Both the position numbers and the translations under genes were made by a program. The notes beneath the pieces were generated by a model. The model was not told the origin of the DNA, ran no database searches, and worked only from the letters and a program-made list of their open reading frames with translations. Shown here piece after piece: positions 8,227 to 15,687 of a stretch of DNA of 64,000 nucleotides (within the stretch, counting starts at the first letter, position 1; every line of letters starts with the position of its first letter). This DNA is from Parageobacillus thermantarcticus. GTDB lineage: Bacteria > Bacillota > Bacilli > Bacillales > Anoxybacillaceae. The stretch is from contig NZ_FOJS01000002.1 in the NCBI RefSeq assembly GCF_900111865.1, positions 62,001 through 126,000 of the forward strand, given 5' to 3'.

Positions 8227-10086
8227 ATGATGAAAAAACAGCTATATGTATGGCTGATGATCGTACTGTTGCTTGCGCCATCGCACGCTTTGGCAGCGAA
8301 AACAAAATATCAATGGAACCTTGCCGACATTTACGCATCGGAAGCCGATTTTGAGCGGGACTATCAAGCGGCCGCCGATGCGCTGCCAAAACTTTCCCAC
8401 TATGAAGGAACGCTCCAGCGCGCCGCCAATGTCGCCAAGCTGTTTGCCCTTAATGAAAGGATAGCACGAAAGCTTGAAAAATTGTCGCTTTATGCTCACT
8501 TAAAACAAGATTTAAATATGGAAGACGAGACCGCGGCGCAGCTGAAAGCGAAAGTGGAGACGCTCGCGGCCAAATATGCAGCAAAAACGGCGTTTATCGA
8601 GCCGGAACTGCTGTCGCTTTCCGAGCAGACGCTTGCCAAGCTGCAAAAAAGCAAGCCGCTTCAGCCGTACCGCTATTATTTTCAAGAATTGCGCGAACAA
8701 AAAAAACATACGCTTTCCAAACGGGAGGAACAGCTGCTTGCCAAGCTCTCCCCCATCATGAGCGATCCGGAAAACATTTATAACCATGCCGCGCGCAGCG
8801 ATTATGAGCCTCCTTCCATCCGCACGCCGGACGGGAAAACGGTTCCGCTGACGGATGAAAACTATACGAAAGCGCTTGAACACCCAGACCGCAGCTACCG
8901 CAAGCGGGCGTTTCAAACGCGTTTTCAAAGCTATGAAACGATCGAAAACACCTCTGCCGCCACGCTATACGCTTCGGTGAAAGCGGACGAATTGCACGCG
9001 AAAGCGCGAAAATATCGCTCCGGCCTCGAGGCGGCACTGTCAGCCGATGATGTGCCAAAACAAGTGTTCACGAATCTTATCTCAACCGTGAACGATCATC
9101 TGCCATCGCTGCACCGCTATGTCGAATTGCGCAAAAAAGCGCTCGGCGTCGACCGCGTCCATAGCTACGATATGTACGTTCCGCTCAGCGACGAGGCGGT
9201 CGCAAAAAAAATGAAGTTTCCGATTGAAACGGCACAGACGTTCCTTATTGAAGGGTTGAAACCGCTCGGCGACGACTACATCAAACACGTGCAGCTCGCT
9301 TTCGAACAGCGCTGGCTTGACGCATATCCGCGCCCGAAAAAATATACGGGCGGCTATAATACCGGAGCGTATGACACCCATCCGTTTATTTTGCTCAACT
9401 ATGACGGGTCGCTTAACGCAATGCTGACGATCGCCCATGAAATCGGCCATGCGATGAATTCCGTTTACACAAACAAAACGCAGCCGTACCATTATTCCGG
9501 GCAATCGATTTTCACCGCAGAAGTCGCCTCCACCGCCAACGAATGGCTGATGATGGATTACTTGATGAAGCGGGCGAAAACAGACGAAGAAAAGCTGTAT
9601 TTGCTCAATCAACAACTCGAGCAAATTCGCGGCACACTATACACGCAAGTGATGTATTCCGAGTTCGAACAGGCCATCCATGACAAAGTGCGGCAAGGCG
9701 GGAGCTTAACCGCTGGCGAACTGAACGCTCTTTGGCTTCGTTTATTGAAAAAATACCACGGCCCTGCTTACGCCGCCGATCCAGAAGCTGCAAGCGGATG
9801 GCTGCGCATCCCGCATTTTTATGACGCGTTTTATGTCTACAAATACGCGACATCCCTCGCCGCCTCTTTCGAACTTGTCAAGCAAATGAAAGCGGACAAA
9901 ACCAAAGAAGCGACGAAACGCTATTTGCAATTTTTAAGCGCCGGCGCATCTGACGACCCGATCCGCCTTTTGCAAAAAGCGGGAGTGGACATGACATCGC
10001 CGGAGCCGCTTGAGAACCTGCTTTCTTATTTCGATTCGCTCGTTCGCGAAATGGAACAGCTGTTGAAAAAGCAAAGAAAACTGTAA
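8227..10086 (+). CDS. pepF: Exported oligoendopeptidase F (M3B)
   Basis: Zinc metallopeptidase of family M3B cleaving short peptides. 619 residues. The zinc site is IAHEIGHAMN with His404, Glu405 and His408; further downstream the conserved IPHFYDAFYVYKYATS region shapes the substrate pocket. Unlike cytosolic PepF, the protein begins with a clear Sec signal peptide (about 1-23, MMKKQLYVWLMIVLLLAPS, cleavage near ALA-A). It therefore probably acts outside the membrane in peptide scavenging. It ends with its own terminator. Start ATG-ATG follows GGAATGGGAAG. Confidence 0.9.
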   Translation: MMKKQLYVWLMIVLLLAPSHALAAKTKYQWNLADIYASEADFERDYQAAADALPKLSHYEGTLQRAANVAKLFALNERIARKLEKLSLYAHLKQDLNMEDETAAQLKAKVETLAAKYAAKTAFIEPELLSLSEQTLAKLQKSKPLQPYRYYFQELREQKKHTLSKREEQLLAKLSPIMSDPENIYNHAARSDYEPPSIRTPDGKTVPLTDENYTKALEHPDRSYRKRAFQTRFQSYETIENTSAATLYASVKADELHAKARKYRSGLEAALSADDVPKQVFTNLISTVNDHLPSLHRYVELRKKALGVDRVHSYDMYVPLSDEAVAKKMKFPIETAQTFLIEGLKPLGDDYIKHVQLAFEQRWLDAYPRPKKYTGGYNTGAYDTHPFILLNYDGSLNAMLTIAHEIGHAMNSVYTNKTQPYHYSGQSIFTAEVASTANEWLMMDYLMKRAKTDEEKLYLLNQQLEQIRGTLYTQVMYSEFEQAIHDKVRQGGSLTAGELNALWLRLLKKYHGPAYAADPEAASGWLRIPHFYDAFYVYKYATSLAASFELVKQMKADKTKEATKRYLQFLSAGASDDPIRLLQKAGVDMTSPEPLENLLSYFDSLVREMEQLLKKQRKL

Positions 10087-10098
10087 CTGAAAACGGAA

Positions 10099-10146
10099 CT
10101 GGCTCCAAAAGGTCGCTTTCCGGGCCTTTTCGAGCCAGCGCTTTTT
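10099..10146 (+). terminator. Terminator of pepF
   Basis: CTGGCTC plus AAAAGG pairs with CCTTTT plus GAGCCAG across a 12-nt loop, followed by CGCTTTTTC. Confidence 0.75.
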
Positions 10147-10166
10147 CATCCAATCAATAAACAGTA

Positions 10167-10607
10167 TTATTTGACTTTAATCCGAAAAACATAGCTGCCG
10201 TCTCCTTGTCTCCAGTTCACGATAAGATGATAAACATATGTCCCGCTTTCACTTGGTGCATTAATTTTTTGATTCATCATTTTTACATTTATTTCTTTTT
10301 CTTCGTTAATCTTACGCTTTACCGATAAGGAAACGGGTTCTTTTTCAAAATGTATTTTTATTGGTGAAGAAGGCGCGACCTCAACCGGTTCTTGTCTGTT
10401 TCCTATTTTCAACGGAGGCGCATAAGCCCAATCGACACATTTTGTCGAGAAAAATGCTTTCCAACAGTAAGAACCTTGTATAACCGGAACTTTTTTACCC
10501 GCCGCTGATACATCCGGCACAGGAGGCTTGGGGCTGGCAGTCGCCAAAAAGTATGCCCCTAAACTGCATAAACTTGCGATCAGCAACACGGCAACACATT
10601 TTTTCAT
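10167..10607 (-). CDS. Exported protein of unknown function
   Basis: I do not recognise this family. 146 residues with an N-terminal signal peptide (about 1-25, MKKCVAVLLIASLCSLGAYF). The mature part has a GSYCWKAFFSTKCVDWAYAP segment with two cysteines that could form a disulfide, then a basic and acidic mix and a beta-rich C-terminus ending NWRQGDGSYVFRIKVK. Its single Cys near the signal (LCSLG) could be read as a weak lipobox, but the context is poor. Start follows AAGGAG at a slightly long spacing. It sits alone between two terminators. Confidence 0.7.
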   Translation of the reverse strand: MKKCVAVLLIASLCSLGAYFLATASPKPPVPDVSAAGKKVPVIQGSYCWKAFFSTKCVDWAYAPPLKIGNRQEPVEVAPSSPIKIHFEKEPVSLSVKRKINEEKEINVKMMNQKINAPSESGTYVYHLIVNWRQGDGSYVFRIKVK

Positions 10608-10745
10608 GGCTACCGCTTCTCCTTATGCCTTTTCCTTATTAGACGGCGCTTGAAAGATAAATGTTCCCGCAGTGAATCAATTAATTTCAACTAACCTTAA
10701 GTCAGTTATTCACTTACAACCAATGCCCGAAAACCACCAGAAAAC

Positions 10746-10778
10746 AAAAAAGATCATCGCGCGTCGATGATCTTTTTT
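10746..10778. terminator. Bidirectional terminator after pncB
   Basis: AAAAGATCATCG and CGATGATCTTTT form a 12-bp stem around CGCGT, with T-runs on both strands. It serves pncB on the minus strand. Confidence 0.85.
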
Positions 10779-10811
10779 CATGTTTATAAAAAACAGTTAC
10801 ACTAACCTATC

Positions 10812-12281
10812 TTAATATTCTCCCAATTTGTCAATTTTCTCCTTCACTTTCCTTATGTTCTCCATTTTATTGTCCCAACAGGCTTGGCTTAAATCGACGG
10901 GATATTGTTCGGGATTCATTGTCCGTTTATACTCATCCCAAAACAATTTCAAATTTTCCTTAACGAAATCTTGGATTTCCTTCAACGGCGGGGAAGTGTA
11001 CACCAGCTTACCGTTTTCAAAAATCGTTTCATGCAAATCTCTCGCCTCAAAATTCGTAACAAATTTGCTGATAAACGTGTAAACAGGATGAAACATTTTC
11101 AGCCGTTCTTCTTGTTGCGGATTTTCATTTTCTAGCGCAATATAATCGCCTTCCGCTTTTTGGTTGATTTTATTGACAATGCGGTACACCCGCTTCAACC
11201 CAGGGGTTGTGACTTTTTCCGGGTTTCCGCTGATTTTGATCGTATCGACCATGTTTCCGTTTTCGTCTTCGATGGCGACCATTTTATAAACGGCGCCCAA
11301 CGCCGGCTGATCGTATGCCGTAATTAATTTCGTGCCGATTCCCCATACGTCGATTTTCGCGCCTTGGGATTTTAAATTAATGATCGTCTCTTCGTCTAAA
11401 TCGTTGGAAGCAAAAATTTTCGCATTCGTAAATCCCGCCTCATCAAGCATTTTTCTCGCTTCTTTCGACAAATAGGCAAGATCGCCGCTGTCGATGCGGA
11501 TGCCAATAAAATTAATTTGATCGCCCAGCTCTTTCGCGACACGAATCGCATTTGGCACGCCCGATTTCAACGTATCATACGTGTCGACAAGAAAGACGCA
11601 ATCTTTATGGCGGCGCGCATATTTATGAAAGGCGGTGTATTCGTCTTGATACGCTTGGATCATCGCATGCGCATGCGTACCCACGACAGGAATCCCAAAA
11701 AGCTTACCCGCCCGCACGTTGGAAGTCGCATCAAAGCCACCGATATACGCGGCGCGCGCCCCCCACAACGCAGCGTCCAACTCGTGCGCTCGCCGGCTGC
11801 CGAATTCCATCGCCGGCTCATCGCCAAGAATATGTTTAATCCGGGACGCTTTCGTCGCGATTAACGTTTGAAAGTTAACAATGTTTAAAATCGCCGTTTC
11901 CACGAGCTGCGCTTCCGCTAGCGGCGCCTCAATGCGCAAAATCGGTTCGTTGCCAAAAACGATTTCCCCTTCCTTCATCGAACGCAACGTCCCTGTGAAA
12001 CGCACGGTTTTCAAATACTCTAAAAAATCTTCCTGATAGCCTAACTCCGAGCGCAAATATTCAATATCACTTTCAGAAAAACGGAAATTTTGCAAATATT
12101 GAATTACTCTTTCCAATCCGGCAAATACGGCATATCCGTTTCCAAAAGGAAGTTTTCGGAAAAAGACTTCAAATACTGCTTTACGTTGATGAATGCCGTC
12201 TTCCCAATACGTCTCTACCATATTGATTTGATATAAGTCCGTATGAAGAGTAAAGCTATCATCCGCGTACTTTTCGTTCAT
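10812..12281 (-). CDS. pncB: Nicotinate phosphoribosyltransferase
   Basis: Converts nicotinate and PRPP to nicotinate mononucleotide in the NAD salvage (Preiss-Handler) pathway. 489 residues, the usual length of the Firmicutes form (YueK). Seen: N-terminal DSFTLHTDLYQINMVETYWE, the substrate-pocket motif FGSRRAHELDAALWGARAAY, the PRPP-site region IGIRIDSGDLAYLS, and FASNDLDEETI. It lies 75 bp downstream of pncA in the same orientation, so nicotinamidase and this enzyme act in sequence. Confidence 0.95.
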   Translation of the reverse strand: MNEKYADDSFTLHTDLYQINMVETYWEDGIHQRKAVFEVFFRKLPFGNGYAVFAGLERVIQYLQNFRFSESDIEYLRSELGYQEDFLEYLKTVRFTGTLRSMKEGEIVFGNEPILRIEAPLAEAQLVETAILNIVNFQTLIATKASRIKHILGDEPAMEFGSRRAHELDAALWGARAAYIGGFDATSNVRAGKLFGIPVVGTHAHAMIQAYQDEYTAFHKYARRHKDCVFLVDTYDTLKSGVPNAIRVAKELGDQINFIGIRIDSGDLAYLSKEARKMLDEAGFTNAKIFASNDLDEETIINLKSQGAKIDVWGIGTKLITAYDQPALGAVYKMVAIEDENGNMVDTIKISGNPEKVTTPGLKRVYRIVNKINQKAEGDYIALENENPQQEERLKMFHPVYTFISKFVTNFEARDLHETIFENGKLVYTSPPLKEIQDFVKENLKLFWDEYKRTMNPEQYPVDLSQACWDNKMENIRKVKEKIDKLGEY

Positions 12282-12356
12282 TGTGCTACCTCCAAAACAA
12301 CGATTCGATTTGACAAAAAAAGCATATCCTCCGTTTATTCTACCACTTTTATTCTA

Positions 12357-12908
12357 TTATTCCACTACTTCTGCACCTAATGAATGTTTAAAGTGTTCGA
12401 GCGCCCATTCATGCCCAACAGGATTGAAGCTTGCGACTGCTTTTTTATGTACGACAATGCGGAACCCCTTATTATACGCATCGACCGCTGTATGAAGCAC
12501 ACATATGTCGGTACAGCAGCCGACTAAATGAACTTCCGCAATTCCTCGTTCTCTCAGCTTTATTTCTAAATCCGTACCGGCAAATGCGCTATATCTCGTC
12601 TTATCCATCCAATACACATTGTCTCTATGTTTGTTCGCCTGATAAACCGCTTCCAATTCTCCATACAATCTCCGGCCGTCCGTGCCTTCGATATTATGCG
12701 GTGGAAACAGCTTCGTTTCCGGATGATACGTGTCGCCAACTTTATGAAGGTCGATCGCAAATACGACATAATCGCCGTTTTCGATAAACTGTTTCGTAAT
12801 TTGCACAAGTTCCGACTCAATCTGCTGGCCGGGCTTTCCGCACGTAAGCGCACCGTGATCGGCGATAAAATCGACCGTATAATCAATATTGATTAACGCT
12901 CTTTTCAT
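12357..12908 (-). CDS. pncA: Nicotinamidase / isochorismatase-family hydrolase
   Basis: Deamidates nicotinamide to nicotinate for PncB. The ATG at 12908 is chosen over 12914 because AGGAGG then lies at an ideal 8-nt spacing, giving 183 residues. The catalytic triad residues are visible: Asp in ALINIDYTVDF, Lys in MDKTRYSAFAG, and Cys in LVGCCTDICVLHTA. Metal-ligand motif FAIDLHKVGDTYHPE. Corresponds to B. subtilis YueJ, which is also adjacent to pncB (YueK). Confidence 0.93.
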   Translation of the reverse strand: MKRALINIDYTVDFIADHGALTCGKPGQQIESELVQITKQFIENGDYVVFAIDLHKVGDTYHPETKLFPPHNIEGTDGRRLYGELEAVYQANKHRDNVYWMDKTRYSAFAGTDLEIKLRERGIAEVHLVGCCTDICVLHTAVDAYNKGFRIVVHKKAVASFNPVGHEWALEHFKHSLGAEVVE

Positions 12909-13445
12909 CCGCATCTCCTCCTAACCATTCGATCGAGCAAAGGTAGAATCCGTTTGCTTCGCCGCTATTTGATCATTTTTGCTCGCTGCCTAATGAATAC
13001 ATAAAACACCTTGACAGTATCCGAAACCGCTTTTCTTGCAAATGATTACCTTAGCAACCGGCGAAGCAATATATTATTTTTAGACAGGAGCTAATCTTAT
13101 CTCCTGTTTTTCATTGTTTGTACAACTATTATGATACAGGAAAAGAGTCCCTTTTTCCATGTGATTTGTTTTCGGTTAAGGTGTAAAAAGAAACGGAAAA
13201 AAGTAGTTTGATTTTGCCAAGACCTAAATTTGCTAGACCGAAAGCGCATTTTTATACAATAATCAGGACTTGATCTTTGTTTTCTGGATTCTAGTTCATC
13301 CCAATTCCTCATGAAAAAGAAACGGATTTTCTCCAGTGTGGGATGTTCTACTCATTTACTAAGCGATACTGCTTTTCAATGATCTATTTTCTCGTGTTCT
13401 TTACCACTAAAGTTAAAAAACGGTGATGTCTCGTGAGTGATCATA
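12909..13445. other. Intergenic region with orphan terminator and decayed repeat
   Basis: No gene is supported. It holds the pncA promoter region and a good plus-strand hairpin at 13084-13112 (ACAGGAG/CTCCTGT plus TTTTTC) that terminates no visible plus-strand gene. It also holds the dispersed repeat copy at 13181-13271. A minus-strand frame of 71 codons here is the repeat itself and has no ribosome site. Confidence 0.55.
13181..13271 (-). repeat. Dispersed degenerate repeat, copy A
   Basis: Shares two conserved blocks with copies at 14601-14676 and 36571-36662. On the minus strand these are AAGTCCTGATTATTGT and AATTTAGGTCTTGGCAAAAT followed by a tract ending near TTTTTACAC. The copies diverge at about a quarter of positions and have indels between blocks. 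Confidence 0.6.
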
Positions 13446-13484
13446 AATAAAAGCAGTCCCGCTTTCCGTTAAATGGAAAGCGGG
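13446..13484 (-). terminator. Terminator of yidC2
   Basis: CCCGCTTTCC/GGAAAGCGGG, a 10-bp stem, read on the minus strand and followed by ACTGCTTTTATTT. It lies just after the yidC stop. Confidence 0.75.
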
Positions 13485-13491
13485 GGAATTG

Positions 13492-14247
13492 TTATGCCCG
13501 TCTGTTTTCTGCAGCTTTAACCGCTTTTAGTTGCACGCGCAAAATTAGCGATTGGGCGATCGAGAAACAGCCGCCGACAACCCAGTAAAGCGACAAGGCG
13601 GACGGAACGGAACTTGCCCCGATAAAAATCATGATCGGCATGATATACGACATCATCGCGATTTGCGGCATTTGCTCTTCCGTCATCGACGGCGACAAGC
13701 GCAGCGAAATGAATGTCGTGAGGCTGGCCAAAATCGGCAAAATGAAGTACGGATCGCGATGGCCGAGCTGCACCCATAAAAACGAATGAAGCTTAATTTC
13801 CTGAGTGCGCAAAATCGCGTAATAAAGCGCCATAAAAATTGGCATTTGAATCAGCACCGGCAGGCAGCCGCTCGCTGGGTTGACGCCGTGCTTTTGATAG
13901 AGTTGCATCATTTCCTGCTGAAGCTTACGCTGCGTTTCGAGATCGGTACCTTTATATTTCTCCTGAAGCTTTTGCAGTTCCGGGCGAAGCTTTTGCATGG
14001 CAATCGACGTTTTAAACTGCTTTATAATAAGCGGAAGCAAGCAAACGCGAACGATCAACGTTAACACGATGATCGCAATGCCATAGTTATTACCAAAAAA
14101 ATGACCAAGGATTAAAAGCAATTTCGACATCGGATAGACAAAATAATGATCCCATATCCCTTGACTATGCTCATCAATCGGCGCGTTGCGGTTGCAGCCG
14201 CTCAATAAAACAACCGTTCCCAATAATGCAAACAGCCACTTTTTCAT
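13492..14247 (-). CDS. yidC2: Membrane protein insertase YidC/OxaA (YidC2-type lipoprotein)
   Basis: Inserts membrane proteins alone or with Sec. The ATG at 14247 follows GAGGAGG by 7 nt and gives 251 residues. The N-terminus is a lipoprotein signal (VVLLSGC lipobox), then five membrane segments including IVRVCLLPLIIKQFK, which carries the conserved hydrophilic-groove arginine, and the cytoplasmic coiled helices LETQRKLQQEMMQLYQKHGV. Not next to rnpA/jag, so it is the second paralog (YqjG type) rather than SpoIIIJ. Its ribosome site lies in a stem with the upstream leader ORF, which suggests MifM-like control. Confidence 0.92.
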   Translation of the reverse strand: MKKWLFALLGTVVLLSGCNRNAPIDEHSQGIWDHYFVYPMSKLLLILGHFFGNNYGIAIIVLTLIVRVCLLPLIIKQFKTSIAMQKLRPELQKLQEKYKGTDLETQRKLQQEMMQLYQKHGVNPASGCLPVLIQMPIFMALYYAILRTQEIKLHSFLWVQLGHRDPYFILPILASLTTFISLRLSPSMTEEQMPQIAMMSYIMPIMIFIGASSVPSALSLYWVVGGCFSIAQSLILRVQLKAVKAAENRRA

Positions 14248-14551
14248 AAGAGACCTCCTCGTGTATCGTATCATTCATATACAGAAACGCAAGAGGTCTC
14301 CTTCCTTCTTCATCAGATGGATGTGAACGTTCGCACACAGGAATTTTCCGCTTTTGCAATGCAAAAAAACGGCGGAAAGGGACGACAACACAAGCACTGC
14401 ATGCACCATCTTCCTTCTGCTCCGCATGCGCAAACGCAACGTCATATAAAAAAGCTTTTGTTTTGTGGCATTCGCCGATATAGTATTTCACAACAACAAG
14501 CAGTGCGCCAACAAGCGACACATACGTCAGCAAATCAAAGGGAGCTTCCAT
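14174..14551 (-). CDS. MifM-like leader ORF upstream of yidC2
   Basis: ATG at 14551 with GAGGTG 6 nt upstream. Residues 7-25 form one membrane segment (LLTYVSLVGALLVVVKYYI) with acidic residues before it and basic ones after, suggesting an N-out orientation. A basic and aromatic stretch VPFRRFFALQKRKIPV (about 57-72) precedes HPSDEEGRRP with Asp80-Glu81-Glu82. B. subtilis MifM (about 95 residues, recalled) likewise has one N-terminal membrane segment and stalls within an acidic DEED stretch at a similar position, inducing the downstream YidC2. Unlike it, this frame continues past the stem and overlaps yidC2 by about 75 nt, so only the first 82 or so codons may matter. Family membership is inference. 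Confidence 0.6.
   Translation of the reverse strand: MEAPFDLLTYVSLVGALLVVVKYYIGECHKTKAFLYDVAFAHAEQKEDGACSACVVVPFRRFFALQKRKIPVCERSHPSDEEGRRPLAFLYMNDTIHEEVSYEKVAVCIIGNGCFIERLQPQRAD
14250..14300 (-). promoter_or_regulatory. Stem-loop sequestering the yidC2 ribosome site
   Basis: On the minus-strand RNA, GAGACCTC (14293-14300, inside the leader ORF) is perfectly complementary to GAGGTCTC (14250-14257), which contains part of the yidC2 AGGAGG (14254-14259). Flanking A-U and G-U pairs extend the stem to about 10-12 bp, with a loop of about 35 nt. A ribosome held at leader codons 80-82 would cover the upstream arm and free the yidC2 ribosome site. Confidence 0.65.
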
Positions 14552-14600
14552 TCTCCCACCTCTTTTCGATTCACAAAAAAGATCAAGTTCGAAAATTTAT

Positions 14601-14676
14601 GTAACAAGAAGCAACAAAAGCAGTTTGATTTTTTCGAAACCTAAGTTCACTAATTAACACAATAATCAAGACTTGG
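14601..14676 (-). repeat. Dispersed degenerate repeat, copy B
   Basis: Minus strand carries AAGTCTTGATTATTGTG and AACTTAGGTTTCG, then AAAATCAAACTGCTTTTG. It is shorter in the middle than copies A and C. It lies directly upstream of the MifM-like leader and so overlaps or abuts its promoter region. Confidence 0.55.
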
Positions 14677-14758
14677 ATCCACGAAAAACGTTTCCTTACA
14701 TAACATAGCAAACTGATCGAAAAAAGAAAAGAAAAAGATTTCCGAAACATGTGCACCG

Positions 14759-14908
14759 TTATTTTTCCGCCGACAGACGCTGCATTGGCGCCATATCCCA
14801 TTTGGCAAAATCTTCTTTTTCATCCTCAACAAAAGTGCCAGTTCACGCTTGGCTGCCTTCAAAATAAAACGGCTCCGCCCCCGGCAGCACAGGATATTTC
14901 TCTTTCAT
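14759..14908 (-). pseudogene. 5' remnant of a monoacylglycerol lipase-like alpha/beta hydrolase
   Basis: An ATG at 14908 with a good ribosome site (GAGGGGGAG) starts MKEKYPVLPGAEPFYFEG, which closely resembles the N-terminus I recall for Bacillus monoacylglycerol lipase (starts MSEQYPVLSGAEPFY). After 21 codons the frame hits TGA (14843-14845) and then runs on for 27 codons as TGTFVEDEKEDFAKW to a TAA. The catalytic Ser, Asp and His regions are absent. This is a gene start left behind by a deletion. Confidence 0.7.
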
Positions 14909-14981
14909 CGCCTCTCCCCCTCTTTAGAAAATTTACTTCCTTTTATCTATCATTCGCCGCGATCACACTTTTCCTTTTTCC

Positions 14982-15488
14982 TCACCAAAACAAAGTGAGC
15001 GACCGCCACCATTCGGAAAACAGCTGTTCTTTTGTGCCGAGATAGATAAGCAAAACAAACGCCGCGTAAAACAGCGCCTTTTCTACAATATTACCTGTGC
15101 GATAGAGCGGAATTTTAAACCGCTTTGTAGTGAACGGCCAACAGAGAGGCACACCTTGAACAGAGAAAAAGTCTTCGAGAATATGAAACAAATAGCCGAG
15201 CGCAAAGCCAGCCGCAAATAGCGAAGAGGATTCCCACATCACAACAAGCGCGATCATTCCCCATACGAAAAGCGAGTGGGTCATGCCGCGATGGCCGAAC
15301 GCTTCTTTTACTTTATTCGATACCCCAAACGAACGCCGCCCGACGTACGATGTCGGCTCGTCAATGTCCGGAAGCAAGCTGCCGACGACAATTCCCGCCG
15401 TATAGCTTACCGTAAACGAAAGCGATGTTTGCGCCGCTGCTGTTGCTCCCAATAGTAATGACGTAACAATATGACTATGATATCGCAA
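14982..15488 (-). CDS. Membrane-bound metal-dependent hydrolase, YdjM/DUF457 family
   Basis: Integral membrane protein of about 168 residues. Family motifs: SHIVTSLLLG near the N-terminus, GSLLPDIDEP (acidic metal-binding), HRGMTHS, and GYLFHILEDFF. Four membrane segments. I place the start at the TTG 15488 because AGGAGG lies 5 nt upstream of it; an ATG at 15503 would put that ribosome site inside the gene. Relatives include the LexA-controlled YdjM of E. coli, but the biochemical role is not known. Confidence 0.8.
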   Translation of the reverse strand: MRYHSHIVTSLLLGATAAAQTSLSFTVSYTAGIVVGSLLPDIDEPTSYVGRRSFGVSNKVKEAFGHRGMTHSLFVWGMIALVVMWESSSLFAAGFALGYLFHILEDFFSVQGVPLCWPFTTKRFKIPLYRTGNIVEKALFYAAFVLLIYLGTKEQLFSEWWRSLTLFW

Positions 15489-15611
15489 TGTGACCTCCTG
15501 CATATAAAAAAATTTTTCCTTAATTATAGCACATAAAAAGAATGTTTGTTCGTTTTTTGTATATTTCTATTTTTCGTCACCGTTTGACAGATTTGTGACA
15601 ATCGAGACAAA

Positions 15612-15661
15612 TGTGACAAAGTTCACATCTCTTTATTTCCATTATGGCTATAGTAAATTAC
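15612..15661 (+). promoter_or_regulatory. FNR-dependent promoter of narGHJI
   Basis: A perfect FNR box TGTGACAAAGTTCACA at 15612-15627 is centred 41.5 bp upstream of the start point predicted from the -10 hexamer TATAGT (15649-15654). This is the class II activator layout used by Bacillus FNR under anoxia. A further half-site, TTTGTGACA, lies about 25 bp upstream. Confidence 0.85.
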
Positions 15662-15687
15662 ACAAATTGTTGAAGGAGTGAAACAAA

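Noticed and set aside
9082-9624. 180-codon minus-strand frame opposite pepF
   Set aside because: Antisense shadow of a conserved gene; no start signals and no recognisable motifs.
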